DNA of 64,000 nt from Blumeriella jaapii. Its lineage: Eukaryota; Ascomycota; Leotiomycetes; Helotiales; Drepanopezizaceae. This document shows positions 1 to 10,646 of this stretch, piece after piece (the stretch's first letter is position 1; each line of letters begins with the position of its first letter). The notes beneath the pieces are model-generated. The model did no database searches. It was not told the origin of the DNA and was given only the letters and a program-made list of their open reading frames with translations. The stretch lies in assembly GCA_009599575.1 (NCBI GenBank), contig VWND01000075.1, positions 1,178,001 to 1,242,000 on the forward strand. The letters run 5' to 3'. The translations under genes and the position numbers were made by a program.

Positions 1-777
1 GCGTTGATTAAATCTTTTTTTTTTTTTTTAAAACTTTTGATTTAATTTTTTCCGGCTTTTTTTCTTATAAAAAAATATAATAAAACTCGTAGCTATTTAA
101 TTATATATTTTACGCTTTTCAACTTTATTATTAATAATCGAATACAATCGTTCACTTTTTTTTTAATTATCAACTTCGGAAATTATAATATGATTTTAAA
201 AAAAGCTTGGCTGGCCGAATATCAAATTCTACTAGATTGTAATAAACGCAAATTTCATTGGCCGAAGTTTTATTCTTTTACAGCTTTTTACGCTCGTTGT
301 ATTAAAGTTTTTCATTTGCATTTCCGAAAGATTTAATCTCGCTATCAAAACGACGTTATAAAACGTAACAAAAATCTTAACCAATTGTGGCAGATTTACG
401 ACGCTGTGCGGAGCGCGAAAAGATCGAATTTTATTCGCGGTGCTAATTTCGATAGCGACGCTAATAAAATAATACAAAAAATTACACTATTTTCTTAAGC
501 TGCCGATCCTTTTTTTATTATTTCTTTTTTTTTTTTTTTCTTTTCGTTAAAACAGCTTTTTCGTTTTACGAAAAACAATTATATTAAAAACCGAAAAAAG
601 ATCTTCGCCGCGATAGCCTTTTAGCTTAATATAATCGATAATTTAAATAAGCCACCTTCTGAACTTTTCAAACGATCAGTTCGAAAACGAATCTCTTAAT
701 CTACTGCTTATCCAATTTTTATCTGCTAAATTACTGCATACGCTTTTAAGCTGATTTCCAGAAAAAAAGCAATTAAA

Positions 778-1350
778 ATGTTTTTAATTTTTTTGTACGA
801 AATCGATAAAATATTAAACGACTTTACGTACAACACTTTTTTTAAAACCCAATTTTATAATTTTTTCGAACGTTTCAAAACCAATAAAATATCGATTTCG
901 ACCTTTTTAATCAGTTTAGCAGAGCTAATTTCGAATAAACCTTTCTTCGAATTTTTTCTTTCGGAATACAAAAACTTCGAACACGTATTTTCTAAAGCCG
1001 CCAGTAACGAACTAGCTTTTTACCGGTCTTACGACTATAAAATTAAGCTTATTATAAATGAGAAAAAGCTGAAATACACTTTTTTGTATAAAATATCGAT
1101 TCCAAAGCTCGAAATTATTAAAACTTATTTGCAAAATAACTTTAACAAAAGTTTTATCGAACTTTTCACCGCTTTTTTCGCTGTTCCAATGCTTTTCGCT
1201 AAAAAACCCGACGGTTTACTGCGTTTTTGTATCGATTATCGAACTTTTAATAATATTACTCGTAAAAATCGCTATTCTCTTTTTTTTATCGATAAAACCT
1301 TTGCTCGTTTTTCGAAAGCGCGAATCTTTACGAAGCTCGATATTCGTTAA
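778..1350 (+). pseudogene. Ty3/gypsy reverse transcriptase fragment
   Basis: This is an open stretch of 190 codons inside the degraded element. Its C-terminal part (about residues 137-190) aligns by eye with the conserved reverse-transcriptase start of gypsy pol: an FAVPMLFAKKPDG-like segment, LRFCIDYR, then FTKLDIR. It stops just before the region that would carry the catalytic FxDD-type motif. The upstream residues probably correspond to the linker between protease and reverse transcriptase, but they are too diverged to assign. It is a broken piece and not a separate gene. Confidence 0.85.
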
Positions 1351-3570
1351 GCTTTTTATAAAATTCGAATAAATTTCGCTAGTAAAAAACTAACGACGTT
1401 TCGTACGCGTTACGGCGCTTATAAATGCAAAATGCTATCTTTTGGCTTTATTAATAAATCCGCAATTTATCAACGCTATATAAACGACGTTTTTTTCGAT
1501 TATTTGAACGATTTTTGCATTATATATTTAAATAATATTTTTATTTATTCGTCCGATTTTTTAAAATACGCTATATACGTTCGCAAAGTGTTTTTAAAAG
1601 CTCGCTGACGCTGGATTACAAGCCGATATTCGAAAGTTTAAATTCAACGTTATACGGATCCGTTATCTAAATTTTATTATTTCGATTAAAAGCTTAAAAG
1701 TAGATTTAAAGAAAGTTTTCGTAATCGCCTATTGAAAGCTTTCTACTACTGTAAAAAATGTATAAAACTTCTTTGGTTTTTGTAACTTTTACCGACGTTT
1801 TATTCGAAACTACGGTATAATTGCAAAACCTTTAATTTATTTAATCAAAGCTAACGTTTTTTTTTTAATTTTATTTCTAAATGTTAAAAAAGTTTCGACT
1901 TTTTTATACTAGCTTTTATTACTGCACCAGTTTTATAATATTATAGGCAAGATTTTTTCTGTATATTAAAAACTAACGCTTTCGACGGCGTAGTAGCTTT
2001 TGTGCTTTCGCAATTCCATAGCGACGACTAGTTTTCAGTCGCTTATTTTAGCAAAACCATAGCTTTCGTAAAGCTAAACTACGTCGTATACGACAAAAAA
2101 ATACTCGCAATCGTAAAATCTTTAAGCAACTTTCGTATTAAACTAGCTAGCTTAATTTATCAAATTAAAATAATTATTAATCATAAAGTTTTGAAATATT
2201 TTATAATTTTTAAACTTTTAAACGTTCGATAAGCACGCTAGATCGAACTCTTCGCCGACTACAACTTTTTTATTACGTACAAACCAAGTAAACACAACTC
2301 TTTGGCTGACGTATTAACACGTCGTACGAGCGAATTCGACCGCTAAAACTCTTTTAAACGCATTCAGCGCCTGCAAATACTTTTTCGAGCCGATCAAATC
2401 GATCACCGTCTTTTAATTGAAAAACTTCGATCGCCTACGGTTTCCGAAACAGCTGTTTTTATCGTTGAAATAGCTGATCTTTTATCCGTACTTCGTATCG
2501 TTAACCAGCTTTTTTACGCTAATCGCACAGCTAGCAGCCTAATGGCCTTCCGAAAGAAAGCTGTATAAAACGCTACGAAAAAAAACGATAATAATATTTC
2601 GTATATATTTAAACGCGATCTACTGCTATATTACGGTCGTTTAATAGTATTAGACGTCGATCACTTTCGTTTAGCTTTTATACGAAAAATGCACAACCAA
2701 ATTTTTACCGTTTATTTCAGCGCTTGCAAAACTACGCAATTGCTTTCGGACCAATATTATTAGCGAAGTATAATAGCTTTCGTAAAACAATACTATCGCA
2801 ATTGCTACGCTTATCGAAAGAATTCTATTTTAAAAAATAAGCGCCCCGGCCTTTTTCAGCTTTTTTTTATTTCTAACCATTTTTAAAAACACGTTACAAT
2901 AGACTTTTGCAATTTTAATAAAAACAAATACGATTACGATAACGTATTCGTAATAATAAATCGCTTTTCCAAGCAAATCATTTCGATTTTTTGTCACAAA
3001 AATATCGACGCTCGAAGCTTCGCCAAACTGTATATATTCCACGTATACAAATATTTTAATCTTTTAAAAAGTATTATTAGCGATCGTAGCCTTTAGTATT
3101 AATTTATTTTCTGATTTAAATTAAACAAAATACTCGGTACGCAATTGAAGCTTTCGACAGCCGCTTATTCTAAAACCGACGATCAAACCGAAATTTACAA
3201 TTAATATCTGCAAAAACGCTTTCGACTTTTCGTAAACTTTTATTAAAACGATTAAAGCGAATTTTTTTCAATAATAGATTTCGCCCAAATAATCCTTTTT
3301 TACGAAAGTCTAGGTGGCCTTTTATTTTTTGAAATTGTACACGATTACACTTTTTATATTAATTAAAATTGAAAGCTCGATACTTCCTTCTTCCCTAATT
3401 CTTTATATAAGCTAAACGCAAACGAAGCTCGTGCGTACGCTCGCCGCCATTACGACGTCTGAAACTTCGCCAAATCGCATCTCTAATAAACCTACGATAA
3501 AATAAAAAGAAATGCAAATAAGTTTCGCCGCGCAAACGATTTTAACGTTAGCGATTACGTATAGCTCGAT

Positions 3571-3852
3571 ATGCGCCTATTTCCGACCTTCCGGCCCTTC
3601 CGCAAACTCGACAACTCTACAAACGGCCCTTTCAAAATTGTAGCTAAAATTTTCGATAACGCTTTTAAGCTAAACCTTTTTAATATTATAAACGTACACC
3701 CAGTTTTTCACGCTAATCGACTGCGTAAAGCAGCTAACGACGCGCTTTCAGATCAGATTAACTCAGCTTCTAAATTTATTAATATAATTAATAAACTTAA
3801 ATACGAAATCGAAAAATTAATCGCTTATCGAATGCAGCGAAAAACCTTTTAG
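3571..3852 (+). pseudogene. Ty3/gypsy integrase C-terminal fragment
   Basis: This open stretch of 93 codons contains a GPFKIVAKI segment followed by LNLFNIINVHPVFHANRL. That order matches the GPF/Y module and the 'HPVFHVSLL' motif at the C-terminus of gypsy integrases. It lies about 240 bp upstream of the LTR, where the end of pol is expected. The segment between its stop and the LTR (3853-4095) still reads like coding sequence in places and may be the tail of pol, but it is interrupted. Confidence 0.8.
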
Positions 3853-4095
3853 TACAAAGCTTTTTAGGTAAGCTTAAATAAAAATCTCACGTAGTACCCC
3901 GCGTCTGATTTTATATACGCTTCCCTAAAAATGCGCGACTTTCATTTGGCGCATAAAAAGCTCTCCGGTTCTTTTGCAAAACTTATAAACTGGCTGAAAG
4001 CATATTCCGAAGATTTAAATTCGTACGATCATTTGGATAATAACGTACCAATAAATAAAAGCTCGAAAGCGCGCTTTTTTCGGACGGAAAGGTAG

Positions 4096-4807
4096 TGTAA
4101 CGATTCATTCTGTTGCCACCTCTCGTATTATCTTAGCAACTACGTATAGCTGCAAGCTTCCCAGCAACTACGTATAACTGTGTCAGGAACCAACATCACG
4201 TGTATGAGTCAGGTGATCCGCCAAGACCCTCTGCCTCCTACCAACCCTCGAATAGCACTCTCTGCGGATAGGCCGTGGGGGCCGGATAGTACTGTGGGGG
4301 CTGGAGATGACATTTAGGTAAAACACTCTATGGGAGTGATTGCTAAGGAACCAGTTATTAGGGTTATATTGAGAAGGATTGAGAAGAGGTCGGGATGGGG
4401 GCTGGAGAGCATACTAAATGGGGTTCGCCTGGTTTCCTGGGAAATACTCTTCTCGAGGGCTCCACCCCTCCTTTTGTACTTATACACGCCTTCTACTAGA
4501 GATGTAGAAGGTAGAGATCAGTCTGACTATCAACCCAACCTTATCTGAGCTCTATTGTCTGAACTAGTGTTTCCCTGCCTTTCAATCCTTACAAACTGCA
4601 AGCTTTCTGGTTTTCTAGTAAATTTCTCCATTAATTATGAAAACTATCATATATATAAGGCTCTTTTCTTTTAGCAACTTCTGCCTTTTGCAGTTGTTGA
4701 TTTTAAATAAATATTTTTGTTACAGAACCAAAGGCTCGTTTCATATCATATGAACACGGCGACCAGTTGACTGATCTCCCAGCCCTCCGACTGATTAGAT
4801 CGTTACA
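4096..4807 (+). repeat. 3' long terminal repeat of the Ty3/gypsy element
   Basis: The LTR starts TGTAACGAT and ends ATCGTTACA, a perfect 9-bp inverted repeat with the TG...CA ends typical of LTRs. Its length is 712 bp. A purine-rich tract (GGACGGAAAGG, ending 3 bp before the LTR) fits the plus-strand priming site. TATATATAAGG at about 4650 is a candidate TATA element. Composition is clearly more balanced than in the internal region and it does not look RIP-mutated. The partner 5' LTR lies outside the window, so neither target-site duplication nor LTR-LTR identity can be checked here. The 72-codon ORF at 4330-4548 is a chance ORF. Confidence 0.85.
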
Positions 4808-5149
4808 AGAATATCTTCGATTTCAGAGCGTAGCATAAAACTTACGAATAACAATAAATATGACCGATAAAAACCTTAGATCATTTGAATTAATTCCGGA
4901 TCGGTCATTTAATAAGCGTTTATAATAATCAAGCGTAGGGTCAATTTCAAAGCTTCTTTTTTTAATAAAGCTTTTTCGATATTGATATAATTAGTATTAT
5001 ATACTAAGGCTTTAAACAATTTAGCAAATATCAGCGAAGTACGCTTATAATACAATATTAAAAGAAAATGTATACCGGTGCTTGTTTTCGCCGATCAAAA
5101 TTGCGACGTTGCCTGAAAGATTATATTTTTATATTATTTTCGTATAATA

Positions 5150-7700
5150 AAAGGTTGTATGAATATTCGGACGCTTCGCATCTGAACGGTATTAAAATGT
5201 CAATTTTTTATCCATAGCTGGTTGGATGGCGGCTAATAAGCCTATTAAACCAAAAGTTCTAGTATCAAAAGTCGCCGAAAAGCTTTGAGTGTTAGCAACG
5301 GAAAAAGAAATAAACGAAAATAGTATTTGGGATCGACTTTTTTTATTAGCGACAAAACCTTTTTTTAAGTTTGCTTGTATTTTATTAGCAGCATCGGTGC
5401 ATAGCTGTTGGAAGCATTAGCGAACTCGAAAGATAATCGCATAAAGATTTTCACGATTATTAAAATTTTCGATTCGATCCGAAACTAACAGATTTGTGCT
5501 TTTAGCGGCAGTAATATAAAAAATACGATATAAAAAACAATGTCCTAAGTATGGATTTTAACGGCGTTTAAAAAAAATGGCTGGATATGTTTTTCCGTTA
5601 ACCAGTTTCGAAGCAAGCCGGGAATAATAATACTTTAACAAGCGTAGTCCGAAAAGTTATACGATTTCAAATAATAAAAAGGAAATTGGAAACGGGCTTA
5701 TCTTTTAGAAAATGGAAATCGGCGAAAAGTACGACCGTATTTTTTAGCTTTTTAAACGGTCAAAATTTCTTTAATTAGCATTTCGTATATTAATCTTTTT
5801 AATCCGTTATACTCGGAATAAACTAGGTTATCAGAACGAATAAAAAAATAATATTTAAAGCCGAGAAGATAGCCGTCAGCGGAAAATCGGTTATTTGCAT
5901 ATTTCAGATTTTGCCGTACGCATTTTTTTAAATTTGTGTTTTTCGAAATATTAATTCTTTTTTTATCGATACGATTTGATAATAATATTTGCTTAAGGCT
6001 TTGATATCGTAAGCAAAATCGCCACGCTTTTTTTCATCGATAAAACAGAAACGATATTTACGAGTTGCTTTTTTGTAAGTTTATGCCAGAGTTTGCTTAT
6101 TGTTATGACATGTTTTTAAGATAGTATAAAATAAAAACGCATATCCGAATATATACTCCGTTGATATCGAATATTACGCTTTTGTTAAGCTGCTTTAGTC
6201 GTGTCAAAGCTTTTATAATATCGTTAAAGTTGCTTTTGTAAAGATTTAAAGTAATAAGCAAAACATTCGTCCGCCGAGTACGGTTTTTAGAATTTAAACC
6301 AGCCGGAATTTGATAAAAGTTTATTTTAAAAATCAGTTTTGAATTTACGGATAGCGGACCATTTATTTATAATAAAGCGGTAGGAATTTCTGTAAAATCC
6401 AAAGCTATCGATAAAAATTTGGATTGGCATAAAAGCATAAACGTTCTTTTTCGCTATGTCTCAATCGTTAATAAAAGTTTCTTTGTTAAACTCAAACAAT
6501 TTTAGCTCGGTACGAAAAGGATTAATGTAATAAAAAAAAGTTTGCTTAATCTAAAGCAATATTATCAAACCAAAACTGGATTTTAAAAATATAAAAATAT
6601 AGCTTACTATTTTGTTATTTTTTAGCTTAATTATTTTACGTATAAAAATCTGCTTAGAATTGCTGCTTTTTTTTGTATTTAAAAAATAAATCTTTTATGG
6701 GTCGTTTTCGCCGAAAATATAATTTAATTTTACGAATATTAAATCAGATTTTAAAATCTGCGATTTAATAACGTAAACGTAATAATCGTTTAAAAAGATT
6801 TGTACGAGCTCGTTAGGTTTTATTACCGGATTTAAAATAATTCCGATGTTTAATAAATTATTAATGTTAAAAACTTTCCGGATTTCCAAAATAATAATAC
6901 CGTCGGTATTAACAATTACGGTTTTTAAGATTATATTACGACCGACTGTTTAAATTTTGCTTTTGTAATACTTTAATATTATTTTTAATAATATATACGA
7001 TGCAATTCGAATTGTTGCAAACGTAAGCAATAAAATTTAAAAGAAAAACAGCGTTTTAATTACTATCCGGAAAATAAGTATACTTTTTTAAAAATAACCG
7101 AATAAAAAAAGCTTAGCAGCGAAATTGCTATAGCTCTATAAGGTTATTAACAAATTCCGCTAATCCGATATAAAGAAATTTGCTAATATTTGAAATTATA
7201 AACTTAGTATATAAATCGATTGAGTCTAGGAAATAAAAGTTTTCTTTTGGATTATTGTCGGCCTGTCTTTCTGCTTTGCGCGTAGCAGTTTTTTGTAACA
7301 AGCTTTTCGGAAATAAATGGAATTTTCTTTTTGCGTATTTGAAAAAATAAAAGTGCTTTTTCAATCTGCTTTTTAAATATGCTAATAAAAGCAAAAAGGT
7401 TTCTGAATATCGGATCGGTAGATATGCTTATTAATTGATGCAACGCCGAATATTCCGTAATAAATATTCCAGAATTTATTACAAATATACCGAAGCTTAT
7501 TTTCAGCTTTAATATATTTTCGTTAAAATAATAACGGTGCTTAATTAGTTTAAACGTATCGCTCGGATTTAAAACTGGCAATTCGAATTTATAACGACGT
7601 GGGATTTGAAAAAGTTCGAGAGTTAAAAAAACGTATATCAAATGCTTTTGCGGTATTATCGTTAATTTTTTTGCCAATTGAATTAAACGGATTCGATAAT
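5150..7700 (-). pseudogene. EnSpm/CACTA (tnp2-like) transposase remnant, RIP-degraded
   Basis: Read on the minus strand across stops and frame changes, this region keeps a line of motifs typical of fungal tnp2-like CACTA transposases. From about 6440 downwards they are IFIDSFGFYRN, IPAGLNSKNRTRRTNV, then a cysteine-containing RFCFIDEKKRGDFAYDIKAL block near 6010. These are followed by GLKRLIYEMLIKEILT (about 5790), a FRRFPF segment, IIIPGLLRNWLTEKHI (about 5600), and near 5100 NVAILIGENKHR. This is the order expected in the family. Open fragments at 6695-6889, 7128-7394 and 7252-7677 lie upstream and probably belong to the N-terminal part, which I cannot match. Family assignment is by remembered consensus, not by search. 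Confidence 0.7.
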
Positions 7701-8579
7701 ATTTTTAGCAAGCTTTTTAAGCTCGGAATTTTAGTATTAATTTTCGAATTGAATTTGTTAAAAATTAATATTAAAAAAAAACTTAATATCCAAGTTATAA
7801 TAATTTTTCCATTATATATCGCGCTAATTAATATATAAGCTGGAAAGTATAAATTAGAAATACGTATTTAAAAACGTATTATAAGCTTACCAAATCGTTT
7901 GCGTTACCAAACTTTTTTATACCGTTGTCCTTTAAAATTTTATTATTTTCGAAAGCTTGCCCAACTTCGTAGTTTTTATTTTCGGCATTTATTTCAAAAA
8001 CCGCGTCGTCGCTTGCGAAATTGAGAATTATTATTAAAATCTGGCTGTTTATTAAAGTTTTCGGAAAGTATATTAGAATTTGCTAAATCGCTAGCATTAA
8101 TACCGCGAACCTTTAGAATATTTGGTTTTTTATTTCTTAGGCTGATTTTAAAAGATTTTATTTTAATAATCGCAGTTTGTAAGCAAATAATAAGTTAGCA
8201 AAATTGCGATATAAAACGAAATGAAAAAGTCGAGAAAATAATGCTACCGATAAATCAAAACCGTTTGAAAAGCTAGAAAAATGGAAATCGTAATATTATT
8301 AATTTGAAAAAGTGAAATTGGGATTGGAACAGTAATATTAAAACAGTAAGCCTCAGCTTTGGTTTACTTCGCGCTAAAAAAAAAGCGTGATGCTTGCTTC
8401 GCGCTAAAAGCGGCCCGCTTTCGAATTTTCAATTCTTTCCGCTTTTTGTCGCTGAGCCTTATTAATTTCGAATTTTATACTTTTTAATTTTACGACCGTA
8501 TACGCTTGTTTTTATTATATAATTAATCGCATTTTCGAATTTTTGTTATATAATTAATCGCATTTTCGAATATTTCATT

Positions 8580-10360
8580 TGCTATAGCTCCGAAAAAGCG
8601 TGCCGACGCAGCTGCAGCTGCTAGAAAGCTTCGGAGAAATAAAAAAAGAAAAGGCTAAAATCGAAGCGCTTAGTTTTTAATAAGCAATCTAGAAAATAAT
8701 TAATCGATAAGTTAAAAAAGCTAATAAAACCGTATTTTACTTGTTCGCAACTCCGGTTTTCCAGATTCCGGCAATTCAAACGCTAGCGCTTTATATTTTT
8801 TTTTTTTTAAGCTTCGATTTGTTATAATCTGCCTTAAGTTTTTCGCTTAATATAAATCCTAAATTACAAAATGCCGGTAGTTTAGTCGATCAAGCTTTTA
8901 ATTCTCAAATCGCATTATTATACGAAAACCAAAATGGCCGCAATTTTTCGGGCGAAACATTTAATAATACTTTTAAAAGTTTTTCTGTTATTTTTATTCC
9001 GGCTATTCCGGCTATCTTTGGCTATAAAAGCGGCCTGCTTCTGACTGCTATTTTACGGTCGTCGTTCGCAGATATTCCAAAAACTATTTCGAAAGCTACG
9101 GAAAGTATATCGAATATTCCGATTACGGTATTATTAATATTGGTATATTTACACAGTTTGATTTTCAATTCAATTATGCTAATTTCTAACAGCCGTTAGC
9201 GCCGCCCGCGAAAAAACCACGTCAACGTAAGAATTTAATAAAAAAGGCTTTTGCAAACCGAGATATTAATAAAAATGCCGAAGCTGACTCTGGTTTCGCG
9301 GATAATAATAAAAATCTTTTTCGTAAGTTCGATCGAAAAGTTCGAATAAATAGCTTTATATTTCATTTATGGTTTTTTGCCTTTTATATAATCCGAAAAA
9401 ATCTTTGGCCAGGATTTTAAAAATACGAATTCTGTTTTCAATACATGCAAAATCAAATTCAAAAATAATATTCGTATTTATAAATATAAAATGCTAAAAA
9501 AGTTGAAAAAAAATATAAAAAAGATTGAGAAGTTTTTGCTAGATATTTAGGCTTTTGATAACGACTAGTTTAAAAATCGTTTGTTTTTTTTTTTAAACCA
9601 AATCATTTTCAATTATATCTGATATTATTTTAAAAGCATAATCAGCTTAACGAAGTCTGAAAAACTTAGCTAATATTTTATTCGCAGTAAATAATTAACC
9701 GATATTACGAATTTAAGTAAGCTAATGCTAATTACTATTTCAGCGGTTTATTCCAACTTGGCTATTGCTTTTCGTACGTGGATGCGAAGTATTGAAAGTC
9801 AAAACAAAAGCGATTTGCGTATTAAACTGATGCAAATATACGATTTTATTCCGAAGCATTTAGCTTTTAAAAATCTGAATATCAGCGATTTTACTTTTGT
9901 AAACAAGGCTAAAAAAAGGCCAGCGGTAAATATTGATTATTAAAAGATTTTTTCAGAAAACGTCAAGCTGTTTCGCCCTTTTTCTTCGAAAAAAAAGCGT
10001 CAGGGCCCAAAATAACGACTTTTTCGTCGATAACAATTAACAAAAAGGTACTTAAGAAGGTATTAGTGGAACTGGCGCTAAACTTGGAGGCGATATTTCT
10101 TAAGAGGTAGCTCGTTTTCTTTTTGGTAATAATGGTGTTATAAACGACGAGCTTTATTTTGATAAAAATAGTTATTAAGGCACCGAAAAAAATAAAAACT
10201 TTTAAATAATAAAAAAGTCTTTTATTTCAGTTCGCTTTTATTATTTTTAATAAAAGCTTTGGATTTGTTTATCGGAAAGAAATTAAAAATTGAAAACGGA
10301 GTAATTCTGCTTAAATTGCTAAAAATACTTATAAAATACAACGTTGAACTTTGAAATTTA
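8580..10360 (+). pseudogene. Unidentified degraded coding region in AT-rich block
   Basis: The plus strand here reads like decayed protein-coding sequence. A basic start (APKKRADAAAAARKLRRNKK, about 8590) is followed by stretches of 50-150 codons with few stops, switching frame several times. A second basic segment (PPAKKPRQRKNLIKKAF) begins near 9200, and a 72-codon open piece runs 9725-9943. It is oriented away from the CACTA transposase and could be a second gene of that element or a separate transposon. I recognise no catalytic motif and do not assign a function. Confidence 0.4.
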
Positions 10361-10577
10361 GCTTGTGATTATATTAATTTATCGCCGTGACCGTAAAATC
10401 CAAATTTTACAAATAAAAATAATAACGGGAATTAATAAAGGAAAAAAATTAAGAGGTACGTATAAAAGCTTTTCTCGTTTTTACGGTATAAGATACTTTA
10501 AGTCACGTGGTGCGGTACTTAATCTCCGCCCTTACGGACTTATGGCCTTCGCTAACGGTCTTTATACGGTTTAAAAT

Positions 10578-10646
10578 TTCTATACGATCACTGCACGGCC
10601 TAAGGCTGCTACACGATCATTGCACGGCCTAAGGCTGCTACACGGC
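10578..10646 (+). repeat. Tandem ~30-bp repeat at the AT/GC border
   Basis: The unit CGATCACTGCACGGCCTAAG plus GCTGCTA is repeated with small changes: two full copies (differing at C/T positions) and a truncated third beginning CACGGCCCG. It sits exactly where composition changes. Subterminal tandem repeats of this size are common near the ends of CACTA-like elements, so it may mark that element's right end. Confidence 0.6.

Larger units (their letters stand above)
1..4095 (+). mobile_element. Ty3/gypsy retrotransposon internal region, degraded (pol)
   Basis: This is the 3' part of a Ty3/gypsy element; its 5' end lies outside the window. Read across frames and stops, the plus strand shows a reverse transcriptase block at about 1180-1600 (motifs LRFCIDYR and FTKLDIR). 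An RNase H block follows at about 1970-2340 (VAYFSKT and YDKKILAIVKS, closing with HNSLADVLTRR). The integrase spans about 2640-3110 (zinc-binding region, then VIINRFSK and SDR). The integrase C-terminal GPF-type module lies at 3571-3852. Stops often sit where family members have Trp or Gln, as C-to-T mutation would give. CpG remains common while the rest is AT-rich, which fits RIP with its CpA preference. The longest open piece is 190 codons, so the element cannot encode a working polyprotein. I cannot delimit gag or protease in 1-700. Confidence 0.88.
4808..10640. other. AT-rich, RIP-like transposon block
   Basis: The whole stretch is strongly AT-rich with abundant TA and retained CG, and stops occur in all frames. 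It contains the transposase remnant and the unidentified plus-strand region described separately. The remainder (about 7700-8580) holds nothing I can identify. The block ends abruptly near 10640, where GC-rich microsatellite sequence begins. The border could be the end of the element, but I could not find matching terminal inverted repeats by eye. Confidence 0.75.

Noticed and set aside
4330..4548. 72-codon ORF inside the LTR
   Set aside because: LTRs do not normally encode proteins and it shows no family signature.
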